Shown: piece by piece, positions 1 to 13,300 of the stretch
Layout: each line of letters opens with the position of its first letter
Position numbering within the stretch: position 1 is the first letter of the stretch
Assembly (NCBI GenBank): GCA_003342895.1
Contig: PTFA01000055.1
Coordinates: 2,786,896-2,850,895 of the forward strand
DNA length: 64,000 nucleotides
Reading direction: 5' to 3'
From: Casuarius casuarius
Lineage: Eukaryota; Chordata; Aves; Casuariiformes; Casuariidae
Notes under the pieces: generated by a model
Seen by the model: only the letters and a program-made list of their open reading frames with translations
What the model was told of the DNA's origin: nothing
Databases searched by the model: none
Translations under genes and position numbers: made by a program

Positions 1-3000
1 CTTGACAGAAAAATTACTGAAAAACAGCAGCTCTGTTTACTTGATACTTAAGAATCATTTGAAATTGGGGAACGTTTACACTCTGTCTGGAGACTGATGA
101 AATGTTTTTCTGATTGTGTTAATAAAAGCTGGAGATGCATTAAATTAAATACTTAACAGACCAAGTTGAGTGAAAACTTCTCCTGATAGGCTGCCTCAGA
201 AACATCAGCAAAGGTGTTTGACAGAATGCTTCAAAAAACACAGGACGATACATGTCCCAGATTAAATGAACATAGTTCTAATCCAAATCTATGACACTTT
301 CACCCTATTTCTCCTAGATCTTCTCATGATAGAGGTTGTCTTGACTCATGATTGTCTGGAATCATAAGCATGAACAATAGCTTTCTGAAATATTATTGTA
401 GTATTAAATGTATTATTTTGTAGTGGAATGGCTACTAATATACATAGTTCACCAGATGACCTCAGTTCTTCTCTAGCATTTCTCATCAATAGATTTCACA
501 CTATTTATTGCTGGTGCATGCTTCAGCTCCCTTTAACTAACTCAACCAGGGTCACTGGCAGTCATTGGCCAAACTTGGAATAGAGTACTGGAGAAAAGGA
601 TTGTGTCCCCTAGATCACACTGACATCTAATGACACTTTGTTTTCTGAGCCCTCTTCCATGCTTTTCTTAAGCATCCTGTCATCTTGCTTTTGAGCAAAC
701 TGAAGTGAGTCTTTGCTCAGCTGTCAGCAATGATGATCAGGTCCCTTTGTGAATTGTTAGTTAACCCTCAAGGGTATGCAACCAGAACTTCTTGTTTTAA
801 CCCACTGATACGCATTTATTTTCTCTTATGTCTGTCAAATACACTATTACTACCCNGAGGATCTTTTTTGTGTGTCCTATGACCATCATGCTTGTATCTC
901 CAAAATTATTCCTCTCAGGTACTGATAGGGCTCACTACAAATATTTATAGTATTGAAGGGGGGGAAAATCCAATTTACAAAGATCCCAGTTTGAGAAACA
1001 GGTTTACTTTTTAAACAAATTATCAATGTTTTCCTCCCATTCTACTACCAATAAATGCCTGCAGAAAGTTATTTTACTAATTCTTTGTTTTCTTTAAAAG
1101 GGAAACTTTAAAGGTCAGTGGAAATAGGGTCTCCCCATTGCCTTCAGGTAATGTTTACCTGCCCTGTATTTGAAGGGGCATACAAAATGCCTGTATCTGA
1201 AATGTGTGGTGAAAATTGCATTGACCTCTAGTTTGTGGTTCATGTAGAGTTTACTGACCTTGTCAAATTAATACACTCTAACAGGCAAGTGTTTGTTTAT
1301 TGCCTTGATTAAGACAATATTTTAATTGCTTTGAATTATGACAAAGTAATTTGTTTGCTGAATATGTACTTACAGAATTCATGTGCAGTCAGTGACAGTT
1401 TTGTTTGCCAATATCTTAAATTTTTTTCTTTTTTCATGTTTTTAGACTGAGTTGTCTGGTGTGGTGCTAAGACTCCTTTCAATTTATTTTTCTTGTGTTG
1501 TAAGTTTTAACTTTATCAGCAGATATGTAATCGGTATCTTAAATGTTTCCATAAAATATCTGAAATGTTTGGAGGGTTTTTTTAGTAATCATCTCTACAG
1601 ATTCCTAGTCTATGACTAAAGACTTTGCTTAATGTAAGAAAGCTTTGCAGTTTAATTAGTATAGAAACTGATTGAAGTAGTGCTAATGCTTTCCAGAAAG
1701 AAAATAATAAATTTGGAAAGAACATCCCATGTTAAGGATCCATATTGCTTATCAATTTTGTTGGATTATTCATACAAATAACTTTCGTTATGGTTCCTAT
1801 ATTTGTGTAAAATTCAAGACCTCTTGAGAGCAGAAGTGAGACAGCTCTCAGGAAGTTCAGACTTAAAATCCAGCTGCTGCCATTTACATTTTAAACTGAG
1901 TGGGGCTGGGCACAGTTTCTCCTGAAACTGTATTAATATGCATAAGTTTATTTTTAAAAACAGTTATTTCCACAATGTCTCTATATAGTTCTGGAAAATG
2001 AACTCTTTTGTAAATATAGAATATACATAATTTATTGTGGTTTTGTTTCTAAATTCTCCACGTACTCCTACCGAGCAGTTCCAATATGGTACATTTCCAG
2101 AGCTCTGCAGGTAGAGCAGATGCCCCAGCCAGTGGGAGAAGCGGGAGCAGTGAGATTTCTATTAGGTTTCCCATCATGGAAATTAGTTCTTACGTATTGT
2201 GAACCAAATATTGCCCCTCTTCACTGCCTGCCCTGCTATTGTGCCTTCTGGCTTCCAGCAAGGTCACTTTTAAAGGGAAAAGTAGTACTGCTTGCCAGTC
2301 TTCAAGGTTAGAGCCAGGAGCTCTAACCAGGAGCACTGGTATCTTCTGCTGCACGCAGGCTTGTTCACACCTTCTCCAAACATTTGCCTAAAATTAAGTG
2401 GGAGTTCCAGTTTGATCTGCTTACAAGAACTTGCTCAGAGTTGCAACTGCGTGTTTGTCATTGCTTCCAGAGACTCTTAGGAGGAAGAGCAGGGCTGTCA
2501 TGTAGAGACGTCTTGACGACGTGCAGAGTGTTGCCTGTATGTTTTAAATGAGTGTTACAGGAAGGGGGAGGAGGAGCAGGAGCTCCCTCTCTTCCCTACT
2601 CCTTTTGCCTTGTGTACAAGAAGGCATGAAATGAAACCCTTTAAGCCACACGGATCTCTGACAGACTGCCATGCAGATATTCTTCATAATACAGAAACAT
2701 ATAGAAAAGATTGGACAATTGAAGTGTTTTGGTTTCTCTCGCTGTGCAAATTGACATGCAAACTGACACTCAGACCACCTTTTTTTGTGGGAAGAAGGCA
2801 ATCAATCCCATCAGAGAATTAAGTAATAATATTTCAAATTAAACAAAACATCTGTGCAAAGTCGGAGGATGCTTACATGTACGGATGTGCTAAGTATCGT
2901 AAACTGACATACACTGATCTCCTTAACAGGCTGAGTGAGGAGAAATAAGGGCTGGAAAAGTCTTTAATTCAAGTGATACAGAGCAATTACAATCGCTGGA

Positions 3001-3623
3001 ATGGGTTACAGAGCCCTGATATCAGAGTATTGCTTCCAGCTTTTGCTGCAGGTCTGTTGTCTCTGACCCTAGCAGAGATCTATGGAGTGACGAAGGGAAC
3101 AGTAGGTCAGATAGGAGAGGATCATCAGACAGTAAGGAAGCTCTCTCCCCTTCCTCCACTACTGCTTATAACTTTGAGGCACCATCATCTAACCTTCTTT
3201 TCAGAAGCCAAAAGACTTCTTTGGCTCCATTCAAAACTGTTGCCGCTAATTTCAGCTTTATTGTTGGTAGTCGAGGACTTGATTTTAACAGAAGAAGAAT
3301 GAACGAATTTTTCCTTACCTAGGTACTTCAAAGGCAGATCATTCCATTTGGGCAGCTAAGTGATTCTCCGTGGAATTGGAAAACATGGGGTAAAAGGTTA
3401 GAAAGCAGCATATCAGTAGAATAAACGAATGTGAACTGTTTTCTGGTACCCTTATTATTCCTGTTTTCTGGAACAGTGCTTACCTTGGTTGCACGTAATT
3501 TCAACCCAAAAGAATCTCTCAGGACAGGTTTTTTTCTGTCTGAGAAAGATCAGAGATTGCACACTGCCATCCTAAATTCTCCTACAAGTTTTGTTTCTCT
3601 TCTACAGTGGAAATCTGGACTTT

Positions 3624-3639
3624 GGGGGGGGGGGGGGGG
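3624..3639 (+). repeat. Poly(G) tract, 16 bases
   Basis: An uninterrupted run of 16 G inside intron 1, flanked by ordinary sequence. It can form a G-quadruplex, and its length is prone to sequencing error. Confidence 0.9.
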
Positions 3640-5369
3640 AGAGGAAGTAGGGAAGCTGGAAGGCTTTAGGCTGAGAGTTGCCCTACCAGAAGCCCATAGA
3701 AAAGATCTTGATGACATCTCTTTCAGATGTTTACTTTCTGTACCCCAGTGTCAGTAATCTTTCTTGACCTTTGCTCTTAGAATGCTATGTATAATGTAAG
3801 TTTACTAATAATATCAAAAGCCTTTGTGAAAACTGTGGCATTTCTCAGAAAGACAGTGTAGATCCAGATATCTTTATCGAAATCTCTTACCTATTTTCTG
3901 TAATTAATGATATTAAACTAATTGTTTAACATTCTATTTTTTGAAATACTCATTTGCAGGGTAAGTATACTTGGTCTTGAAATCATACCGGTTGCACTGA
4001 AAATTCTGAAGTATAGATTTAGTCTTTGGAACACTTATGCGTACATGTTGTAAGAGAAACAGTACTACTGTATCTTCAGTCTTTTCTTTAAGCATGTAGT
4101 TAAGTTTCAGCATGTTCAAGAGCAATGGTACACCGTGTTGTCCAAATAAACATGCTGAAGCATATGCTTCCCCTTAGTACCTCAGCAGAAAATTAGTATG
4201 CTTTACTGTTTGCTTGTTCTGACTTGCTCAGAGCTGCATGTGTGGCAGTATTTTACAGATGTACTGTTAGTAAAGACGCACAGTGAAGCTATAGGGAGAA
4301 AGATAATGGCTTCAATATTTTGAAATCGACTATATAGTAATTGAATTCCTATATTTTAAAATTCACTGCAAATGGGAATAGAAGTCTGGTGTCTGGGCAG
4401 GCCACTTGTAGACCCTGAGAACCAAAACTGCAGGGAAGAGCACTGCTAGGACTTCTAGGCTTTTGGCTTCCTTTTAGCCTACAAACTGGATTGTTGAGCT
4501 ACAAAGGGGAACTAGCAGGAAACTTGCCAGCTTTTGTCGTGTATGCCAAGTTCCATAGGAACTTCATCAAAATGGGTCTCTGACTTTCTTGAATAGACAA
4601 ATAACCTGGGGTGAGGGGAGTTACTACTTTCCAGGTAGCTATGGTCCACAACCAATCTATGTAGTTGGTGTTTGTGACAGTGAACTAGCTGTTCATCTTG
4701 ACTGCTGCATTAACTTAGCTCTATGCATAAGTAGCTCAGTTGTCTTTAACAATACTCCTGTGTTCCTAAATAGTTACATGATTGGGACCAAAACAAAAAC
4801 ACAGGTTTTGATCTTGTGACTGAACCTCTAGTGAAACCCTTATGCAACTGTGGAGTCTTGTAGATGTAATTGGTATTCTTTGTGAGTGAACGACCACCTC
4901 TGGTGGATCTATCCTGTTTGTAGTATTGGTGCCTTAGGCTGAGATGAAGGTTTAACACTAAGTAGATAACACTACTTTAGTCTGAGTTTAATTCAAAACC
5001 TAAATCCCAATTCAGAGAAGAGTTAGGACCCACATTACCACTACATCCACCTTCTTGAGTTGCATGTGACTCTTGCAGGGTTCTGAGTGCGTCTTCTCTG
5101 CTCATCGAGTCTGTCAGGCTGCTGGCAGCAGGGCTGTGCTAGAAATGCAGGTGGTTGTGCTCACAAACCCTGGTAGGTGCTGTGCATCCTGTGGCCCTCA
5201 GCTATACAAAAACTTCTAGTATGTGACTCATAAGATTAGTGAGGCAAGCCATCTCTGATATTTCAGGCAGAGGAATCTTGCAGTGATGGCTGTCGTGTAT
5301 AGTCTGAACTTTTAGCAGAAGTAAGGGCTTTATGCAGCGTATTTGTATTTCAGACAAGAAGAGAACTCC

Positions 5370-5870
5370 AAAGAGTAGGAATGCAAAGACTTGAGGACAG
5401 AAGTGTGTGTGGGGGGGAGGCATGGCACCTAAAAGAGGATGAAAGAAACTGGAAAAAGAGGTAACATAATGGGTAGCAGAATACCAGCCTGAAGAAAAAA
5501 ATGGGGCTGAGACTAGAAAAGGAGAAAGTGGCAATGGAAAGAAGGGGAATGAGTGGGTGAGGAGTAAGTTGGCGATCTACAAGATAATGAGAGTTGGAGA
5601 AAGGTGTTGATAGGAGAAGCAGCAATCCTGAGCAGAACTGGAAGTGGAAGAAAGGAGCCAGAGAGGAGGGAGTGAAAGCTTAGATAGAGAACACAGAATT
5701 GCGGGAGAGGGAAATGAAAGTATACACAGAGCCCTGACAGGGCCAACAGTCTGGAAGAGATTTCACAGGATGCCTGAAACAGGAGGATTTGGGAAGGTGA
5801 CCCCTACAGAGCTTGGGGGAGAGGAGGATGCAAGATCTCCGGGTGATGAAGCTTGAATTACTAAGGCAAG
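5370..5870 (+). other. Purine-rich block (about 0.5 kb)
   Basis: The + strand is dominated by A and G for about 500 bases (GAAAGAAACTGG, GGAGAAAGTGG and similar), against the T/G-rich bias of the surrounding intron. There are no clean tandem units and no coding frame with recognisable content. It may be a decayed interspersed repeat; the family is not identified. Confidence 0.5.
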
Positions 5871-5928
5871 ACCTCTGAGGTCTAACAGAATCTCCACACG
5901 TTATTGTGTAATATAAATTTAGGTATAG

Positions 5929-5966
5929 TTAGCATTCCTAGGCTGCTTCTGCCTAGGCTATGCTAA
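5929..5966. repeat. Imperfect hairpin with CCTAGGC arms
   Basis: Arms TTAGCA/TGCTAA and CCTAGGC/GCCTAGG face each other around a 7-base loop (TGCTTCT), with small internal mismatches. No function can be assigned. Confidence 0.5.
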
Positions 5967-6395
5967 TAGTGTTTTGGTACATGCTCATTTGTGAAATGCT
6001 AAGAATGGTGAGTTTCTACTTATGATTAAGACCCCAATTCAAAAAATACAGCAGTGAAAGTTGTCAAAAGTAGGAATGTAGGGGTTTTTTTCCCCCTTTA
6101 ATGCATCTAGGACCTTATTATCTACAAATAGCTATACCTTGGGAGCCATAGCATCTTGGAAAAAATACTCAGTTTGCTTGTTTCTGCTTATTGGGAAATA
6201 ATTCAGCTCTGTTCATCTTTGTAAAAGAAAGACTAATGAATAAATTAACATTCTTATGTTACCATTTGTACAAAATTTACATTAAATGTGCCTCTGATCT
6301 TAGAGCCAAGGTGCCTACACGTTTCCCTGAACTGCACAACTGTTAAGTAAACTGGTTTGGAACAGAGCCAAAAATAGATGGAGGGGTGTGGATTT

Positions 6396-6407
6396 GGGGG
6401 GGGGGGG
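6396..6407 (+). repeat. Poly(G) tract, 12 bases
   Basis: An uninterrupted run of 12 G in intron 1. Confidence 0.9.
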
Positions 6408-6893
6408 AATAGCTGAATCCTCAAATCAGCGAAGTATTATAATCTGTGCAAAAGATCTCCACTGGTTGTACTAGTGGGACCAGCTGTACTTTGTCTCCCC
6501 TCTGTGGGGAGAATATAGCTTGCATTATGCGAGCTCATACCTTAAGCAGAACAAGCTCTTTTTCTTTAAGTACGTCCAGTAAGCCTTCGGTGCAGAAGAT
6601 ACAGCTGCCTCTGGATTTCAACATGTCTAGCCAAAGTGATGACACACCGATTCATGATTTGGTGAAGGTACAAGGCAGGCCTATGGATCTTGCCTTAAAG
6701 AAACCTTTTCAACTTTTTTTTCTTGAAACCGCAAATAATTAGTGGGTAAGCATAAATGCAGTTGAAGTTTTCATTGTAGTTACAATAATTAGCCAAGGTT
6801 TTTTTGCCTTTAACTATAGCAGTCAGTCAGTCTATCCAGTCTTTTCTCAATTTTGCCTGCAGTCTGTTTCAAAAAATAAAAAATAAATTTGTT

Positions 6894-6904
6894 CCCCCCC
6901 CCCC
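6894..6904 (+). repeat. Poly(C) tract, 11 bases
   Basis: A run of 11 C, preceded by an A/T-rich stretch. Confidence 0.9.
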
Positions 6905-8357
6905 AGCTCACTTTAGAAAACAAACATCTTACTTTCTCTCCTGGAGTCCTAGTGTCTGTTTCACTGTGTTTCTGAGCCTTATTGTGATACGCTCTGCATT
7001 TTGATACCTTGAAGGAAATGGGAAATGAGTCTAGCACTGTTACTCCCTTTCCATGTTCAAATAAAACGCATGTTTTTATAACTGTGAGGGGGGAAAAAGC
7101 TGGCTGTCATGAGGGAAGCAGTTAGTATAGCTAATTCTCACCATGGCAACTTTTGATAAGGATTTGTTGGGTTACTATATACTTTTTTGCAGTTACTAAA
7201 ATAATCTATAATTTCATGAGTAAATATGTTTAACTGTTTCAGTTTAACTACAAGAGTCCTTCAGCTGCTATGCATGGGCAGTCAGGGTTTAAGTACAGAG
7301 AACTGTGCTATTTAATAATCTTACAGCTGTTTGTTGCTTCTAATTTTGTGCAGATGAGTGGCTGGCTGGCTAATGCTTAATCCAGGCATATTAAGCAAGT
7401 AGATGAGAGTTCTTGCTTGAAAGTGTTGCCCTTTTCTGTCTGCAGTGGTCAAATAGATACAGTTTGGTCCTGTATCTTAATATTCAGATAGTATTTGAAA
7501 TATAAAGTTTCTGTTTTTCCAGGATAGGATTATTAGACTGATGTTCTTCATTTGTCCTACGTAGGCTGGACTGAAACCAACCTTGTTTCAGTTCAAGGGC
7601 TTTTATCTTCTGACACCTGAATGGACCTAGGGTTCAGTCACCTTAGTCATGGATTCTGTATCCTATTGCCTGTAAGCTTAATGTAGCAATTAATTCAATG
7701 GGTAATGTCAGTCTTCTGCTTCTACTTAACAGCCAGGCCACTTTCAGTGCCTAGCATAAGATCAACCTGTTCAGAGAAGTATTTCCACAAACAGTCCATT
7801 AGTAAGACACCAGGGCGTGACTTGTTTCATGCACAGACTTTCCCTGACTATATTTCAAACAGTATTTTCTGGAAACTGATTTTTCACTTTGCTTGTTACA
7901 TATGCAATGTAGTTTCCTAATGATCTGAAAAGCACTTATGCACCTGTTTAAAGAAGTAGATCTTGCTGCTCTGACAGTTAAATTTTATGGTTTCATTTCT
8001 GAGGGGCTGCTACTGTGATACAAATCCTTGTGGTAAGAAGTAAAATGAGTCTAAGCCATCTTTAGTGATCACAAATGTTTGCATAATGATCTTTCAATAC
8101 TATAATAGCTTAACATGTGACTTATGTGCATGTTAAAGTAAATGCTTTCTCCATCTTTTTTTTATTAAAGACATTTAAGTCTTGTCTAAAGGTCTTTCAG
8201 AATAGTATGTTTTTTCATTGGCCTTGAAATCTACGTATTTCAAATACTTGTCAATGACAGGAAAGGTCTAAATTTTTAAGACATTCTCTTGTAATCTCTT
8301 TATATGTGACATTGCCACTAAACTAAAGCACTTCCAGAGTTGTAAGAGGTGTGGATG

Positions 8358-8367
8358 CCCCCCCCCC
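8358..8367 (+). repeat. Poly(C) tract, 10 bases
   Basis: A run of 10 C followed by five T in intron 1. Confidence 0.85.
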
Positions 8368-10331
8368 TTTTTAAAATAGAATTTACATCCTCTAGCAAAG
8401 TAGGGAAAATGAAATTGGATTAGGAGTCTGTAATAAGGGTGCTTTAGACAAGTTATGGAGTAGATTTCTTATTATGTCATGTTCATGTGAGTTGTTTTGG
8501 ACTCAAAGGTTTAAAGTAGTAACACAAGCAGGGCGGTCGCAACTGGGACTGCAGACTAGGACAGCTACTGAAGTGGTGAGAGCGCTTGGTAATCTCCTGA
8601 TTTTAATTTGTTGCTTCTTCATCCTTTCATAGGCTGAAGCACAGCTGATGAGTAAAGGCTTTCTTAGTGGCATCTCAGGGAAAGGCTTCGTGTTATCAGT
8701 TGTTGGTATTGATTTTATTTGGGTGAAAATATTTCCTGTTATGAGGGATATAATTTCCTCTTTCTTGAGCTAGTCCAGCGAAACCTTGCACTTTTTCCTG
8801 CACTCTTATGACTATTTCATTACAACAGAAGATAGTGCTGCTTCAAGTTACATCCTAAGTTCATAGGGAGTGAAGTGTGTGACTAGAGGAGATCTTCAGC
8901 AGTAGCTATTTTACAGATCTACGTATAGCTAAATTTTTTTTTTCCCCTCAGATAATATAAGATGTAAGGTCAGAGAAAGAGCAACTCCTTTGTAAACATC
9001 TCATAGGCTTTCATATTGTTTTAGCAGTTAATTCACTCTTCATGTTAAAAACTTAAATTTTATCTTCAAGGCCAGAGAATCCAAGTAAAGGTTTGAATCC
9101 TCACTTTGAACTCATGCATTATATGTCGTGGATAGTATTATACCTTTTTATTTCCTATTTTAACAAAATGCTAAATCATCTTATGTTTCATTAATGCCCA
9201 TCTAGCTGTTACTAATTAATGATATACATCAGTTTGGCAACCTCTAGCGTACTATTTTGTGAGCATTCATCAGAAACTAGTAACATGACAGAACCCAAAA
9301 TACTTATGCGAAGAGGTGAAAACTAGCATTTGGCCTAAGGAATTATTTAAAAGAAGATTACTGTAGTGAAAAAACTCTTTAGTTTCAGAAGATTGTCTTT
9401 TCCTGTCCTTCCCCATCCCCTACACAAATACTTTCTATTGGTTTTGATAGTGTCTTAAGCAGGGTCACCATTAACTGATCATACTAGAAGACTTTCCTTT
9501 CAGGTAAGTTTGTGTTGAACAAGAACATTTTGGGGAGCTGCAACAACCAACAACAGAATGCCGTGACAGTCTGTGCATGCCACTCTTGTGAGTGTACCAG
9601 CTACAATAGTTAGCAAATGTTGTCTGGCTTTCCCAAAGTTGTGTGCCTAGTATTACTTGTTTTGGTAACAGATACTCAGCTTCTTCCAGCTTCGAAAGAA
9701 GGTGGGCTAAGAGTGCAGGTTGAGAGTCTTCTGTAAGCAATTTGACTGCGCATTAGATTCTCAGTTTAATTCAGTAGGACAGATACTGATTAATAGGTAA
9801 GTTAGAATATTCTGCATGATTCCGATTCGTTCTGGTATGTAGTCATGTCAGTTGTCTTAGTGACTTTTTGGCCTTTTTATCTTAAAACTGTTTTGTGGCT
9901 TTTTTTTCTTTCCTTCAGTTTAAGCTAGCAGACCTCGTGTCTGTCTGTTCAGGATATGATTTGAATGACAAGAATAACTAGTCTTAGTTTTGTTCTGTTC
10001 AAAGTTCCACTTGGCTGTGTTAGTGTGGCTTTATTACGTCACAGTCCCTTTAGGTGTAATGTTGAATGTCTGAAGCTGCAACACGTTTTCTATCTTTACG
10101 TTTTGTTTTCTTTTGGTATCATTGCNCAGAAGTTGAATTCAAGTTTTAGTAGATGATATTTAGTAGATAACTACTTTAGCAGTCTTCTCCTGTACTGCTG
10201 AAATGCTTACACAAAAGGTGTTACATGTGGAATTTTCCCTGCATGTTTCTTTCTTTAAATGTGTTGCTTAAAAATCCAGCCTGCTTTAGATTACTACTGA
10301 TTTTATTTGGATTCAATTTTTAAATCCTCAA

Positions 10332-10359
10332 ATAGACTGACATTAGATTGTCAGTCTAT
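10332..10359. repeat. Perfect 11-bp hairpin
   Basis: ATAGACTGACA at 10,332-10,342 is perfectly complementary to TGTCAGTCTAT at 10,349-10,359, with a 6-base loop. The stem does not extend further, so it is too short for a typical microRNA precursor. Confidence 0.7.
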
Positions 10360-13300
10360 GGACAACAGGTGTTGAGCTATTTTAATTATGATTCTTTCTT
10401 CATAAAACACCTGGACATCTTGAGGTCAAGGAGAAGAGCTTAATTAAGGCAGAACTGATGATTTGATCTTTCCAAATATGAATGTGTGTTCTTGAAGAAA
10501 ATTAACTCTTCATTTTCATTTCACTTAAAACCAAGTAAAGTTGTGGCTGCTTGCAAATAAATGGAGTCAGCTTCAAAACTGTGGATTGGTCTGAGTCCAG
10601 TACAAAGACTGAGCAACTATAACTTGTTTCAGAAGGAAGAAAAAATCAAAGCCAAAGGGCAGGCATTTTTGAGTTATGCTAGGTTAGATTTTTACAGCTT
10701 GAAGATGACTTTGCATAACTGAACGTGCAGAGAACTATAGGAATCAATTCTAAGAGAAATAAGCTGTGCTTCATCAAATCCAAAACTCAGAAAGGACTGG
10801 ATGAGTCAAGGCTCACCCAGGTCTTAACTACATGCTGATATTTGCATAGGGACACAAACCATACAAAAAATATTGTAATAAGCCAAACACTTCTACACTG
10901 GTCATTAAAATGTAGATTTTGACCTCAGGGGAGAGAGTTGAATGTAGTGAAAGCAATTTTTTAACAGCAATTTGTCATTTAGGTAATGGGGAAGAGGAGT
11001 TGGGTTGGTTGGTTGTTTTCCCATTCTCAACAAGTAGCAACCAATGAAAATGTTTTACTTTTCTACTGTACCTGAATAGGTGTAACTGCTATGAGTTCAT
11101 GTTTCTTGGTCAATTTTTTCCATAGCCAATTGGACTTTCATTCATAGCTGTCTCATTTTTCCTGTGGTTAGGCTTTTTTCAAAGTAACCATCATATTCCT
11201 TGCTCAGTGTTCGGGGTTTTTTTTATTTGTTTGTTTTTAATATTGGAGTTTTAGAACACCATATTCTTAGCATTCTGGGAAACATCGATAGACAGGTGCT
11301 TCTACCTGAACGTTCAAGCAAAATAAATCTCTTGATCAAAAGTTACTCAAATTTCTTCTTAATTTCAATTAATAGCTTTGTATTCCCCTTCTTGTATTTG
11401 ATTTGCACATTTCTGCTCTTTTATGCTGTGTACTCATTACATTTGCACATGTAGAAAGTGATGATTGGATTTTAAATATAACTGAGCTCTAGAATTAGTT
11501 ATTTAAATGTGAAGCCTAAGTTTGGAAAATGCTTAACAGCTGTTGGAGGCTTGATGTTTTGGAAAACAAAATTGCATTTATGGATACTCCCATATGAGTT
11601 GGGAAGCTTTTGAAACAGTTGTGAAGGGGGGGAAGGGGAGCAATCCTGAACAACAATTGCTGGTAATTTTTCACCTTCAGAAATGTAAATCCATCTTTTT
11701 CTCAGGATGGCAGTGAGAACAAATTTATTGAAGACTGTGCTTATCAGCCAGTTTGCCCGAAGTGATGTAGCTTATCCTGGCTCTATTTAGGGTTGAGAGT
11801 ACAAAATTAAATATTTGCATTAATAATTTGAAGTTGAAAGTAATTAAGAGTCTTCCAAGAATGCCAAAACTTGTTTAATTTTCTCAAAATAAGTAATTTA
11901 GTTGATGTGTTGTTAAACCATTTGTTTTTGAAGAGAGAATAGGCGACTTTTTTAATCAACTACTGGCAAAGCAATAGGGTTGTTTTAGGGCTATATTTTT
12001 TTTTAAGGATCAGTTTTTGATATTCCGTTAAGAAGTTAAACCAACATTGACAGAATCTCATTTTCAAAAGCATGTTATAACTTCACTACAGACCAGTGGA
12101 AAAAAGGAACTAGAGAAGTTAGAGAAACCAGATTAAAACACACTTGAAAGCACAAATTTACTTAGTCTCTTTCTTATTTTAGCATATCATGTTGTCAAAA
12201 CTACTGGAGAATTGTTGTGAGAAACTATTAATGAATTGAAATAAAAACTTGTTGCAGAAACATTTGCACTAGTTCCAGCAATTCATATTAAAACCAAAGT
12301 ACAAAAAGAGTATCTCAAATGATGATGAATTTTGTGTTGTGAAGTGGATGAGGAACTCTGTTCTGACTTTTTCCCAAAGTGAAATGGTAAAACTTGCAAA
12401 ATATCAGGCTCTTGGAGTTTTTTGTAAAAGAAAACTGTTTCTCAGCCAGCCTCAAAACTTGTGGTTTGCATTTGTAGAAACTTGCTTCTAACAGTGGGAG
12501 GTGGAGAGGAAAAGAGACAGGTCCTGGCTTTAATGAAACTCTGGAGCTGGTTCAACGTTGTCATTTATGGTCTATTCTTCTGGTTTTGCCTTTGTTGTAT
12601 GCACACATTTCAAGTATTTTCCCCAGTTGTTCTTCACTGCAGTAAACAGCAGGATAAAAGTTAAGGACAAAATATTTCTGTAATTAGGATCTGTTAGGTG
12701 TGTGTGGGGGGGATTTCTGTTTTTAGTTCTTTTCTGAAAGCATAGCCCTTCAAGGATCACTTAATTTAAATAACACTACTCTTGCAAGAGAAAAGGGTCT
12801 TGCAATAGTTTTATATCTAAATGTTGCTGAAATCGACTGAAAATTTCCCCTGGAATAAATATGAGGCTAACAGATGCAAAATTACATAGATGGTTTTGAA
12901 ACATAAAATATACTTTATATTTTTCTTAGTTATACCCATGTCTAGGTCAAATACTGTGAGTTCAGGAAACCTTGCATTTGTAAAACATTTTTGAATGGTG
13001 TTTACTACTGAGGAGGTACTGCAGAGTACTTAGTTTTATTCTGTGGGATACTTTCTTAAACTTGCAAAATCAGAGACTGTAGAATTATGGAGCTGGCTTT
13101 CATTGCAGATGCAGAAATCTTGACCTGCAGGTTGATATGAAATTTTCCATCAAATTGCCACTTACACTGTATTTCATATCTGAGTTAGAAAGGTGTCCTA
13201 GAATCACTAGCATGAAAACGCACAAGAGTTGCTATGAAATGAGAAATCTGGAAGCTACTTTTAAAGAATAAAACTTAAAAAGAATGTAGGAAACAAATAT

